In this document: positions 8,681-17,979 of the stretch, piece by piece
Position numbering within the stretch: position 1 is the first letter of the stretch
How the letters are laid out: each line of letters begins with the position of its first letter
DNA from: an uncultured Lachnospiraceae bacterium
GTDB taxonomy: Bacteria > Bacillota > Clostridia > Lachnospirales > Lachnospiraceae
Direction: 5' to 3'
NCBI GenBank assembly: GCA_937910785.1
Contig: CALDLG010000045.1
Location: 25,896 to 89,895 of the forward strand
DNA length: 64,000 nucleotides
The notes under the pieces: model-generated
Told to the model about the DNA's origin: nothing
Database searches by the model: none
Seen by the model: the letters and a program-made list of their open reading frames with translations, nothing else
Program-made: the position numbers and the translations under genes

Positions 8681-10133
8681 AATTATGCTGATTACTTACG
8701 CGGACAGTTTCGGGAAAAATTTAAAAGAATTAAAAGAAATGCTGGACACTTATTTTAAGAGGGAAGTTGGTTCCATTCACATATTGCCTTTCTTTCCCTC
8801 TTCAGGAGACCGGGGTTTCGCGCCCATAGATTACACCGGAGTGGATGAGAAATTTGGTGACTGGGAGGATATTTTGGCCCTTGCGGAAGACTATGAGCTG
8901 ATGTTTGACTTCATGATCAATCATCTGTCCAGAAGAAGCCCTGAGTTTCTTGATTTTATTCAAAAACACGACGATTCCGCATACGCGGATATGTTTCTTC
9001 GGTTTAAAAATTTCTGGCCGGGCGGAGAACCAACCAAAGAACAGGTAGATCTTCTGAATAAGAGGAAACCCTGTGCGCCCTGTGAGGAGATTGCCTTTGC
9101 GGACGGAACCAGCGAGAAAATCTGGTGTACCTTTGATGACGAGCAGATGGATCTTGATCTGAGCAGCCAGGTGACATGGGATTATGTGGAAAGGACACTT
9201 CGGTTTTTGATGGAGCATGGGCTTTCTCAGCTTCGTCTGGACGCTTTCGCTTTTGCTACTAAGAAGATCGGAACCGCCTGTTTTTTTCTGGAACCTGAAA
9301 TATGGGAAATGATGGACAGAGTCCAAAAAATATTGGATGAAAAAAACATTCCCATGCTGCCGGAGATTCACGATCATTATTCGGTGCAGATGAAAATTTC
9401 AGATCATGGCTATGCCGTTTATGACTTCGTATTGCCGGTGATGACACTTCATACCCTTTATACGGGAAACGGCGCGAGAATGAAGCACTGGCTTTCCATT
9501 TGTCCAGAGAATCAGCAGACAACGCTTGATACGCACGATGGTCTGGGAACTGTGGATGTGGTGGATCTGTTAAGCCCGGAGGAATTGCAGAACGTAATTG
9601 ACCGGACAGAGAAATACGGCGCTAATTTCAAGTGGGATTACAGTGCGGAATCCACCGGAAAAAAAATCGTCTACCAGATTAATTGTTCTTATTATTCTGC
9701 CGTAGGAGAAGATGATAATGCTTATCTTTTGTCAAGAGCATTGCAGTTTTTTGCGCCGGGCATTCCACAGGTGTATTATATGGGACTTCTGGCGGGGGAA
9801 AATGATTACGAGCTGATGAAGCGCACCAATTATGACAGAAATATCAGCCGTCATGATTATACGATGGAAGAAATACGGGAGCTGGTAAAAAAGCCTGTTG
9901 TGCAGAAGCTGCGCAGGCTGATGCAGTTTCGAAATGATTACCCTGTGTTTGACGGGGAAATGACGGTGCACGATACGGCTGACAATATCATGAGGATTTC
10001 ATGGCAGGAGGGAACTCTGAAAGCTACGCTGACGGCGCGGCTTGAGGAGAAAAGTTTTGATATTACTTATCTGGACAGAGAAAACAGGGAAAGGACATTG
10101 ATCCTTGAGGAGGATTTTATGTGGGATGAATAA
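8670..10133 (+). CDS. gtfA: Sucrose phosphorylase (GH13_18)
   Basis: 487 residues from the TTG at 8670. That start follows GGAAAGGAAAG at a normal distance and gives an N terminus (KNKIMLITYADS) that matches GtfA of Streptococcus mutans. The ATG at 8649 would add seven residues and overlap the kinase gene further. Catalytic residues fall at the positions known from the Bifidobacterium enzyme to within one residue: nucleophile Asp191 in RLDAFAFA, acid/base Glu232 in LPEIHDHY, and transition-state Asp290 in TLDTHDG. It converts sucrose plus phosphate to glucose-1-phosphate plus fructose in the cytoplasm. In msm-type operons gtfA likewise accompanies an alpha-galactosidase and a binding-protein transporter. 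Confidence 0.92.
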   Translation: MKNKIMLITYADSFGKNLKELKEMLDTYFKREVGSIHILPFFPSSGDRGFAPIDYTGVDEKFGDWEDILALAEDYELMFDFMINHLSRRSPEFLDFIQKHDDSAYADMFLRFKNFWPGGEPTKEQVDLLNKRKPCAPCEEIAFADGTSEKIWCTFDDEQMDLDLSSQVTWDYVERTLRFLMEHGLSQLRLDAFAFATKKIGTACFFLEPEIWEMMDRVQKILDEKNIPMLPEIHDHYSVQMKISDHGYAVYDFVLPVMTLHTLYTGNGARMKHWLSICPENQQTTLDTHDGLGTVDVVDLLSPEELQNVIDRTEKYGANFKWDYSAESTGKKIVYQINCSYYSAVGEDDNAYLLSRALQFFAPGIPQVYYMGLLAGENDYELMKRTNYDRNISRHDYTMEEIRELVKKPVVQKLRRLMQFRNDYPVFDGEMTVHDTADNIMRISWQEGTLKATLTARLEEKSFDITYLDRENRERTLILEEDFMWDE

Positions 10134-12816
10134 GGAGTGGCAGACGGAATACCTTCTGATTGGCAACACCCTGGAGGCAGTATGCAGGGCAATGGAACTG
10201 GCAAAACAGAGGAAAGCAGTCATATTGGCGGTGGAGGAGACTTATCTGGCAGTGGATATCTGTGGGCGGTGTTTATATCGGAGACAGGAGGCGGCGGAGG
10301 GTTTCTTTCCGGAGGAATGCTTTGACAAAGATGTGATGATTCCCGACAGATGCAAGCGGTATTTGGAGGAATGCTGCATGAAGGCGGGCGTAAGGTTTTA
10401 CTATGGTTTGTATTTTGTGGAAGAAATGAGTGGGCAGCATGATGGGGTTTCTGATTTGGATCTTCGAATAGTGCGTCTGGCGGGAAAGGGCGGCATCATA
10501 TCTGTTGTCTGCAGACATGCGGAATGGTATCCGGAGGAGAGTGATTTAAGCGGCAGGCTTTCTCTGCGGGCCTGGATGAAGGATATAAGAGACGGCAGTT
10601 TTGGACTTGTGGAGGCTTCCATTGACAGTGATCAGGGAAAGTCACCGGCGGAAAAGCTTTTATTGTTGAGAAAGGAATTGCTTTCAGAATTTCGAAGAAA
10701 GCGAAAGGATAATTCCGGTCTTAGCCCTGGCAGATTTGCAGACCGGTGGAGCGGTAAACTGGAAACCGGAAATATGATTGAAATGGAAGGAGATGCTGTC
10801 GGAAAAACAGGAAAAGGAGCGCCGGTGAAACGAAAAGAGATAGCGGAAACCGCCGATGTGATTGTGGCGGGAGGGGGTACTGCAGGGGTTATGGCGGCCC
10901 TTTATGCGGCCAGAGGCGGTGCAAGTACGATTCTGCTGGAACCAATGTATGATCTGGGCGGCACTTCTACCTTAGGAGGAGTGAACGCCTATTGGTTCGG
11001 TACATCCTTTTCCGATACGCGAGAAATTGATGAAAAAGTAGACAGACTGTGTGAAAGTTCCGGCATAGAACGTCCTGCCGGAATGTTTGGCAAATACGAT
11101 GATTTTCACGGGGGTATCAGGGGACTGGTACTTTTGGATCTTTGTCTGCAGGCAGGAGTGGAAATACGTTTTGGCAGATTAGTATACGACGTAATCAAAA
11201 AAAGGGGACGTATTGTGGGAGTAAGATGTGCGGGGAAGAGAGGAAAAGAGGCCTGTTATGGCAAGCTTGTCATTGATGCTACCGGAGATGGGGATCTGGC
11301 TGCGGCGGCAGGGGCGGACATCGTATATGGAGCGGAGCGCGATGGATTTACCTATTGGGGGTCTCTGGCTCAGTATAGCGGGCCTGACAGCTATCGGAAT
11401 AATTTTTCTTCTATGGTGAGACTGGATGATGTGGAGGATTTTACGGATTTTATTATTACTGGCAGAAGAAGAGGCGGCGAATACCTGTTTGACCATGGTT
11501 CCTATGTAAGTGTCAGAGAAAGCAGGCACATCCGGGGAGAAAGAATTATCGATCTGAAGGATGTGTGTCTGTTCCGGACCTATGAGGATGGTTTTTATAC
11601 CTGTTTTTCCAATTATGATCCGAAGGGAAAACCGGATGCTGATCCGATTTACTGCGGTTATCTGGTGCCTCAGATGAAAATGCAGGTTCCTCTGAGGGCC
11701 TGTCTGCCAGTGGATGGTGAGGGAAAGCGGATTGAAGGGCTTATAGTGGCGGGCAAGGCCATTTCCGCCGATCACAATGCTTTTCCGGGTCTTCGCATGC
11801 AGCGCGACCTGATGCATCAGGGAGCGGTGCTGGGACTTTTGGCTGCAAAGGCAGTGCTGGCAGAGACAAATGTGGAAAAATTGCCTCTAGAGCAATGCCG
11901 CCGTTTGATTGAGAAAGAAACAGGAGATTCCCTTACACTTCCTCATGAAAAGAATTTCAGTAATTTGAGGGAAGCTGCAAGTCTGATTGGAAAAGAAGAA
12001 AGGACTCACTGGATCGATGTACCCTTTACTTATGAGGAAAAGAATGCCAGTCCCTTGCTGGCATTGGTATATGGCGAGAGGGAAGAGGCGCTTGCGGCGA
12101 TTATGGAAAGAATCGGAAGCATTGAGAAATCAATAGAAGAATCGGAAAGGAAAGAATGGAACGGAACGGAAGAAAAAGAAGCAGACAGCAAGGATATGCG
12201 GGAAGTGCTTTTGATTTTGAAAAAGCTGGCGCTTTTTCACGGCTCGGATGAGCCTGCAAAGGAGATAGAGGCTCATATTCTGCGGCAGCTTTCAAAGAGC
12301 GAGCCCTCATTACCTGAAAGAAAAGGATCTGTCATGTGCGCTCAGCTTTTGCCTGACCATGGGGTGATGCCGGAGGTGGTTTACGAGCTGAACCTTTTAT
12401 CCCATGGAAAAAGTTTTTCCATGAAACCTTATGAACTGGTAACGGACAGGCTGGTGGAAGGAGAGAGAGATTATGATTCGATCCGGAAAGGGATTTTTCC
12501 ATATGCGGAATCCATTGCCTATGCTGGAGAACACAGCAAAAGAAAAGAGTTTATTCCTCTTCTTTGCAGACTAATCGAATTACCGGAATTTAAAAAGGCC
12601 TTTGCGAATGAGAACAGGGCGGGCCTGATGAGTCAAAGATGGCAGATGCTGTTTGTGATTCTTAACAGAGCCCTTCTCCTTTTGGGAAGCAGGGAAGGAG
12701 AAAACGGGCTTTTGCGGGCAAAGGAAAGCAGCAGTGCAGCTATCAGAACAGCAGCGGAAAAGGCGCTTTCAGAAGGGCTTAAAAGCCAGAAACAGTTGAT
12801 GAAAGAAAGGTTGTGA
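10126..12816 (+). CDS. Large FAD-dependent oxidoreductase (FAD_oxidored/PF12831-like) with an extra N-terminal half-domain
   Basis: 896 residues from the ATG at 10126, which overlaps the gtfA stop; an AGGAGG lies at 10108-10113. The dinucleotide motif GGGTAG (249-254) followed by LLEP, and later VIDATGDGDLAAAAGAD, identify an FAD-binding oxidoreductase of the PF12831 type. The sequence from about residue 440 (RHIRGERII, then MQVPLRACLPV) is also typical. Unusually, residues 7-40 (YLLIGNTLEAVCRAMELAKQ) look like a second, degenerate Rossmann beta-alpha-beta unit without the glycine triplet, so the family core starts only near residue 240. The C-terminal 280 residues are helical and unassigned. 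The substrate is unknown; lying between a phosphorylase and a mannosidase, oxidation of a sugar is a reasonable guess. Confidence 0.75.
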   Translation: MNKEWQTEYLLIGNTLEAVCRAMELAKQRKAVILAVEETYLAVDICGRCLYRRQEAAEGFFPEECFDKDVMIPDRCKRYLEECCMKAGVRFYYGLYFVEEMSGQHDGVSDLDLRIVRLAGKGGIISVVCRHAEWYPEESDLSGRLSLRAWMKDIRDGSFGLVEASIDSDQGKSPAEKLLLLRKELLSEFRRKRKDNSGLSPGRFADRWSGKLETGNMIEMEGDAVGKTGKGAPVKRKEIAETADVIVAGGGTAGVMAALYAARGGASTILLEPMYDLGGTSTLGGVNAYWFGTSFSDTREIDEKVDRLCESSGIERPAGMFGKYDDFHGGIRGLVLLDLCLQAGVEIRFGRLVYDVIKKRGRIVGVRCAGKRGKEACYGKLVIDATGDGDLAAAAGADIVYGAERDGFTYWGSLAQYSGPDSYRNNFSSMVRLDDVEDFTDFIITGRRRGGEYLFDHGSYVSVRESRHIRGERIIDLKDVCLFRTYEDGFYTCFSNYDPKGKPDADPIYCGYLVPQMKMQVPLRACLPVDGEGKRIEGLIVAGKAISADHNAFPGLRMQRDLMHQGAVLGLLAAKAVLAETNVEKLPLEQCRRLIEKETGDSLTLPHEKNFSNLREAASLIGKEERTHWIDVPFTYEEKNASPLLALVYGEREEALAAIMERIGSIEKSIEESERKEWNGTEEKEADSKDMREVLLILKKLALFHGSDEPAKEIEAHILRQLSKSEPSLPERKGSVMCAQLLPDHGVMPEVVYELNLLSHGKSFSMKPYELVTDRLVEGERDYDSIRKGIFPYAESIAYAGEHSKRKEFIPLLCRLIELPEFKKAFANENRAGLMSQRWQMLFVILNRALLLLGSREGENGLLRAKESSSAAIRTAAEKALSEGLKSQKQLMKERL

Positions 12817-12820
12817 GATC

Positions 12821-15244
12821 ATGAAAAAGGATAAAAGATTATATATGATAGGAAACGCGCATATCGATCCCGTATGGATGTGGCAGTGGCAGGAGGGATT
12901 TCAGGAAGTGAAGGCTACCTTCCGTTCCGTGCTGGATCGGATGAAGGAATACGAAGATTTTGTTTTTACAGGCAGTTCCGCTTCTTTCTACGAATGGGTG
13001 GAGGAAAATGATCCTGCCATGTTTGGAGAAATAAAGGAGCGGATAAAGGAAGGCCGCTGGGTCATAGAAGGCGGTTGGTGGATTCAGCCTGACTGCAATG
13101 CGCCTTCAGGAGAATCCTTTGTGCGTCAGGGGCTTTACGGACAAAAATATTTTGAAGAAAAATTCGGCGTAAAAGCGGTATGCGGCTATAATGTGGACAG
13201 CTTCGGGCATAATGGAAATCTGCCTCAGATATTAAAGAAATCAGGTATGGATTATTATGTGTTCATGCGTCCCGGCAGGCACGAAAAGGGGATGGACGGG
13301 GAGACCTTTCGATGGAAATCCGCAGATGGTTCGGAAGTGAAGGCCTTCCGTATTCCGTTTGAATACTGTACATGGCCGGAGGAGATCGAAGAACATGTAA
13401 AGCGGTGCGCGGGAGAGATTAAGAATCCCGGTAACGGCATCATGTGTTTTTACGGTGTCGGCAATCATGGCGGAGGTCCTACCAAAAAGAATATTGAAAG
13501 CATTCTGGCCATGAATAAAAGAGAGGATATGCCGGAGCTTATTTTTGCGTCCCCGGCAGATTATTTCAGAAATGTGGAGCAGTCAGACAGAGTCCTTCCT
13601 GTAGTAACGGGAGAACTGCTTCATCATGCAAGCGGCTGCTACAGCGCTCATTCCGAAATAAAGAGTCTGAATAGAAAGGCAGAAAACACGCTTCGCATGG
13701 CGGAAAAGCTTTCTGTCATGGCGAAGACCCTGTTAGTCGGGAAGTACGATAGAAAAGAGCTTACCAGAGCATGGAAAGCAGTGTTATTTAATCAGTTTCA
13801 CGATATTTTGGCAGGCACCAGCATAGAAGATGCCTATGTGGATGCCAGAGAGGATTATGATTATGCCCTGCATATAGCTGGCAGGCAGTTGAACGGCGCG
13901 TTGCAGTCTGTCAGCTGGAATATTGATATTCCCGCGGAGGAGGACATGAAACCTCTGGTAGTGATGAATCCCAATGCCTTTGAGACTATGGCGGAAGTGG
14001 CGGTGGAATCCCCTTCTCTGAAAGAACATACCGTGCTTCTGGATGAGGAGGATAATCAGATTCCTTACCAGATTGTCCGGTCCAAAGCTTCCAGTAACGG
14101 AAGATGCCGGATCGTTTTTGTGGCAAAGCTGCCTTCTTTGGGGTATCGCACTTATCGTTTTGCGGTGAGGGAAAAGGGGAAACAGTTTGAAAATGTAAAT
14201 TCCACCCAGACCGGTGCGGAAAATAAATGGTTTTCCATTAAATTCGATGAAAAGGGTTATATTTCTTCCCTGATAAAAAAGAATGACGGAACGGAATACT
14301 TTTCTTCCCCCGCAGCAGTGCCTGTGGTAATAAAGGATGAGAGCGATACATGGTCCCATGGCGTGCGTATTTTCAATGAAGAAATCGGACGGTTTGAGGC
14401 GGTAAAGGTACAGCGTATTGAAAATGGCCCCGTAAAGGCTGTGATCAGGGTTACCAGTGTATATCATAATTCCAGGATGTTTCAGGATTTTTCCATCTAT
14501 AAGGAACTGGATTTTATTGCTGTGGAAACCACGATAGACTGGCATGAGAAAATGTCCATGCTGAAACTGCGTTTTCCGGTGAATATGAATTATTTAAGGG
14601 TCAGTTACGAAATTCCCTATGGTGTCGCGCAGAGGGAACCTGACGGGGAGGAATTTCCGGTGCAGACATGGTTCGATCTGGAAGGGGCTGCGCCCGGATT
14701 GGACACGATGGTTCATGGCCTGTCTATTTTGAATGATGGCAGATTTGCGGCGGATACGGCAGGAAAGAATGGAGAACTGACATTGCTCAGAAGTCCCATT
14801 TATGCCTGGCACGAACCTTATGTACCTGATCCCGATCTGGAATATGCTTATTTGGATCAGGGTGTGCAAACCTTTACCTACGGCCTTTATCCCCATGATG
14901 GAAGCTGGGAAGAGGCGGATACCATCAAGCGGGCAAAGATGATGAATGAAAAGCCTGTTGCCCTGTTTGAAACTTACCACAGGGGACCGCTTCCACAGAA
15001 GAGTTCCTTCCTGAGCGTAAGCGAGAACAATATATTCGTGGAAGCGGTAAAGGAAGCGGAGGACGGAAGCGGCGATGTGATTCTGAGGGTTTATGAGGCA
15101 GCGGGCAGGAATACATCGGTGGAATGTAAGGTGCCTTCTTTGGGAAGAGCGTTCTCTCTTTCCTTTACGCCCTTTGAAATTAAGACGGTACGGCTTTCGG
15201 AAGGAAAAGAAGCGGTATGCAATAATATGCTGGAAGAAAATTAA
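12821..15244 (+). CDS. GH38 alpha-mannosidase
   Basis: 807 residues. GH38 features are clear: GNAHIDPVWMW near the start (zinc His and Asp), GGWWIQPDCN, and YNVDSFGHNG with the nucleophile Asp126. FNQFHDILAGTSI around residue 326 is also a GH38 signature, and the C-terminal beta-rich domain follows. No signal peptide is present, so it acts in the cytoplasm on short imported mannosides. It starts four bases after the oxidoreductase gene and closes the operon. Its linkage to sucrose phosphorylase and a raffinose-type GH36 is unexpected, since no single common glycan contains all these bonds; the locus may handle several sugars. Confidence 0.9.
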   Translation: MKKDKRLYMIGNAHIDPVWMWQWQEGFQEVKATFRSVLDRMKEYEDFVFTGSSASFYEWVEENDPAMFGEIKERIKEGRWVIEGGWWIQPDCNAPSGESFVRQGLYGQKYFEEKFGVKAVCGYNVDSFGHNGNLPQILKKSGMDYYVFMRPGRHEKGMDGETFRWKSADGSEVKAFRIPFEYCTWPEEIEEHVKRCAGEIKNPGNGIMCFYGVGNHGGGPTKKNIESILAMNKREDMPELIFASPADYFRNVEQSDRVLPVVTGELLHHASGCYSAHSEIKSLNRKAENTLRMAEKLSVMAKTLLVGKYDRKELTRAWKAVLFNQFHDILAGTSIEDAYVDAREDYDYALHIAGRQLNGALQSVSWNIDIPAEEDMKPLVVMNPNAFETMAEVAVESPSLKEHTVLLDEEDNQIPYQIVRSKASSNGRCRIVFVAKLPSLGYRTYRFAVREKGKQFENVNSTQTGAENKWFSIKFDEKGYISSLIKKNDGTEYFSSPAAVPVVIKDESDTWSHGVRIFNEEIGRFEAVKVQRIENGPVKAVIRVTSVYHNSRMFQDFSIYKELDFIAVETTIDWHEKMSMLKLRFPVNMNYLRVSYEIPYGVAQREPDGEEFPVQTWFDLEGAAPGLDTMVHGLSILNDGRFAADTAGKNGELTLLRSPIYAWHEPYVPDPDLEYAYLDQGVQTFTYGLYPHDGSWEEADTIKRAKMMNEKPVALFETYHRGPLPQKSSFLSVSENNIFVEAVKEAEDGSGDVILRVYEAAGRNTSVECKVPSLGRAFSLSFTPFEIKTVRLSEGKEAVCNNMLEEN

Positions 15245-15259
15245 CAGATCCTATATCAG

Positions 15260-15308
15260 CATACCATATATAGTAACCAGAGCAATATTGATAGCTATAT
15301 ATGGTATG
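15260..15308. repeat. Perfect 14-bp inverted repeat between convergent genes
   Basis: Bases 15260-15273 and 15295-15308 are exact reverse complements (arm cataccatatatag), separated by 21 bases. The element sits between the convergent mannosidase and CotH-like genes. It could act as a two-way terminator, but the stem is AT-rich and has no adjacent T-run, so an operator or remnant of a mobile element is also possible. Confidence 0.6.
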
Positions 15309-15330
15309 GTTTCTGTTTGACGCGACAGTT

Positions 15331-17139
15331 TTAAGTATCATGATAATCCAAAACCGCATGGAGACTGATATTTTCGTAGATGGGAGCGTTTGTATCCGGT
15401 ATCGTTCCATCGGATGTAATCCAGTGGGAATGTCCGGCATGCTCAAAATCCGTTTCAGGGAGAACCGGAAGACGCTCTCCGTCAAAAACATAGAGAGTAT
15501 CATACAGGGTATTTTCGGTATATAAAGTAATCTGATGCACCGGAATACCCTGAATCCATGCTTTGTCCAGAAATTCTTTGCGCCTGAGAATGTAATCGGA
15601 CAGAAAGGCAAGTTCTTCTTCCCGGTCTGCGATATCCTCATGCAGGCGATATTCTTCCTCCCACCGGGCTCTGTCCATAGCTGCGGAAGCAGCCGTGGTT
15701 TCAGCTAACTGCGGAAGCACCTGATTGGCCAGTTCCGGCAGGTAGCCGCTTATTTCGTTAAGGTAGCAGTCGGTCAGTTCCGCATAGAATTCCGGTTTGA
15801 CATAGAGTGCGGAAAACCAGCAGGAAGAATCTCTGTGGGCGGCGAGTCTGGTAAGCCTGTCGGGAGAAGTGGAGATATGTCCCAGATAAGCAGGCGCATT
15901 GCCCCATGTCACATCGTAATCCCAGACCGGTCCCGCGTACAGCTTGCTGCTGATGGCATCGATGTCCTTATAAAAGAACGAACTTGCAACACCGCCGTCG
16001 TAATTGGCCGTTACTTCTTCGAGCAGATATTTCCGAACGAAGGAATCGATATCGATCAGATCCGTATAATATGCGCCGGTTGTTTCGTCTATTCCTTCGG
16101 GTGATAAAATAGCGTTTTCTACGCTTTGTACATATTCGTCAATGTATGCGATCTGATTTGCCGTAGCATATTCCGGTGAACGGAGAATAAAGCATTCGCT
16201 GGCATGGGTGATAAAATAGCTTCCATGTTCTTCAACTTCTTTTATAAACCGGTCGTTGAAATCCCGTTCAATCAGATATCCGCCCGTAATATCATCGGGT
16301 TCCTCCGGAATCTGTCTTGCCTTGGTCGTATCGGTCCAGGCAGTTTCATAAAGATTAAGATCCTCGTTGTCATTTGCAGCTTTTGTTGCTTTTTCAAGAT
16401 CCGTAATATTCAGACGGGAATTTTTGACTTCTATTTTCTCCGTAACATAATAATTGCCTGCATATTCTCCGTTCAGATACAAGTCCACGAATACACCCTC
16501 TTTTGCCTGCGCCAGACCAAGATGGTCTGCGAGATTTCTGGAAAGAGCATTGCGCAAAAGGGTGGGATCGGCGGAATTGGAAATGAAAATCCATTTTCTG
16601 GCGGAATGCATTCCAAGAAAAGGAGCTGCGTCCTTCAGCTTGATTTGATAGGGTTTTTTTTCAAATTCCGTATAGGAAGTATTTCCTCTGCCTTTGATAT
16701 AGGTAAGCGGAAAGGTAAAGCTCGTATGACCGTCCGCTTCCAGTACGGAAATATATCCCGGTTCCTTTACTTTCTTGTCGCTGTTGATCTGTTCTGCCGT
16801 TCCCGATTCGGTATCGATGAAAACTGCCGGAATATTTTCGGAGTACAGAAAGACAACGGAAGAGAGGTCGATCCCGTCAGGAATTTCCGCCTCGATGCCT
16901 GCCTGCTTACAGGCGGAAGGAAGAAATGCGTAATATTTTCCGTCCTTTGGCCAGAGAGCGATATCATATCCGGATACGGTAATAAAAAATTTTTCTTCTC
17001 CTGCTTCCATGCGCCGCACTGTCGTTTCCATGTCTTTCATCGCTCTGTTCATATCCTGAACTTCCGAAAGCTTGTTTAATCCGAGAAGCAATACTGCGGT
17101 TATGATGATTATAACAGAGTATGTCCAGTTTCTTTTCAT
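15331..17139 (-). CDS. CotH-kinase-family membrane-anchored protein
   Basis: 602 residues with one N-terminal membrane segment (YSVIIIITAVLLLGL) and the rest outside the cell. A CotH protein-kinase-like domain (PF08757) covers roughly residues 150-480. IKGRGNTSYTEFEKKPYQIKL is the characteristic entry segment, GEYAGNYYVTEKIEV follows, and GPVWDYDVTWGN holds the acidic metal/ATP residues. Bacterial CotH proteins can phosphorylate extracellular proteins; in Bacillus CotH acts on spore coat proteins. The gene follows exoA with six bases between them. It reads away from the MBOAT/SGNH pair upstream on the same strand, suggesting a cell-surface modification role. The target is unknown. Confidence 0.8.
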   Translation of the reverse strand: MKRNWTYSVIIIITAVLLLGLNKLSEVQDMNRAMKDMETTVRRMEAGEEKFFITVSGYDIALWPKDGKYYAFLPSACKQAGIEAEIPDGIDLSSVVFLYSENIPAVFIDTESGTAEQINSDKKVKEPGYISVLEADGHTSFTFPLTYIKGRGNTSYTEFEKKPYQIKLKDAAPFLGMHSARKWIFISNSADPTLLRNALSRNLADHLGLAQAKEGVFVDLYLNGEYAGNYYVTEKIEVKNSRLNITDLEKATKAANDNEDLNLYETAWTDTTKARQIPEEPDDITGGYLIERDFNDRFIKEVEEHGSYFITHASECFILRSPEYATANQIAYIDEYVQSVENAILSPEGIDETTGAYYTDLIDIDSFVRKYLLEEVTANYDGGVASSFFYKDIDAISSKLYAGPVWDYDVTWGNAPAYLGHISTSPDRLTRLAAHRDSSCWFSALYVKPEFYAELTDCYLNEISGYLPELANQVLPQLAETTAASAAMDRARWEEEYRLHEDIADREEELAFLSDYILRRKEFLDKAWIQGIPVHQITLYTENTLYDTLYVFDGERLPVLPETDFEHAGHSHWITSDGTIPDTNAPIYENISLHAVLDYHDT

Positions 17140-17145
17140 CGCCGA

Positions 17146-17910
17146 TTACTCGTTTTCTTTCTTTATAATCAGTCCCACGGGGCAATGATCTGAGCCCATG
17201 ATATTATGATAGATGACCGCATCCTGTAAATTTTCTTTCAGGATTTGGGAAACGACGAAATAGTCGATGCGCCATCCTGCATTCTTTTCTCTTGCGTGGA
17301 ACTGGTATGACCACCAGGAATAGGCTCCTTCCAGATCGGGATAGAAATGACGGAAGGTATCGATTAGTCCGGACTGCGTAATTTTTGTGAATTTTGCGCG
17401 TTCTTCATCGGTAAAACCGGCATTCTTGCGGTTTGTTTTCGGATTTTTCAGGTCGATTTCCTGATGTGCAACGTTTAAGTCTCCGCAGAAAATAACGGGT
17501 TTCTTTTCTTCCAGTTTTTTGATAAAGATCAGGAAAGCATCCTCCCACCGCATGCGGTAATCCAGTCTGGTGAGTTCACGCTGTGAATTAGGGGTATAAA
17601 CGGTGGTCAGATAAAAGTCCGGAAATTCAAGCGTAATGACACGCCCTTCATGGTCATGTTCTTCGATGCCGATGCCGTAAGTTACACAAAGAGGTTCCTG
17701 TTTCGTAAAGACAGCCGTACCGGAATATCCCTTTTTCTCCGCGTAATTCCAATATTGATGATAACCGGGCAGGTCCAGTGAGATCTGACCTTCGGAAAGC
17801 TTGGTTTCCTGCAGACAGAAAATGTCCGCATCCTCCTCTTTGAAAAAATCCATAAATCCTTTTCCCATACAGGCCCGCAGGCCGTTTACATTCCATGATA
17901 TCAGTTTCAT
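17146..17910 (-). CDS. exoA: Exodeoxyribonuclease III / AP endonuclease
   Basis: 254 residues, full length for ExoA. All family motifs are present: SWNVNGLRA at the N terminus, LQETKL (metal Glu), [16 protein letters not shown] (catalytic Asp/Asn), WRIDYFVVS and GSDHCPV (catalytic His). It cuts DNA at abasic sites in base-excision repair. A ribosome site (GAAGGGAGAAAG) precedes the ATG. It is a housekeeping gene lying between surface-modification genes; the CotH-like gene follows within six bases, so the two are probably cotranscribed without a functional link. Confidence 0.95.
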   Translation of the reverse strand: MKLISWNVNGLRACMGKGFMDFFKEEDADIFCLQETKLSEGQISLDLPGYHQYWNYAEKKGYSGTAVFTKQEPLCVTYGIGIEEHDHEGRVITLEFPDFYLTTVYTPNSQRELTRLDYRMRWEDAFLIFIKKLEEKKPVIFCGDLNVAHQEIDLKNPKTNRKNAGFTDEERAKFTKITQSGLIDTFRHFYPDLEGAYSWWSYQFHAREKNAGWRIDYFVVSQILKENLQDAVIYHNIMGSDHCPVGLIIKKENE

Positions 17911-17979
17911 GTTTTATCTTTCTCCCTTCTGTTGATCGCATAAATAATATGGTATGGCTCCGAAGACTTCATCCGGAAA

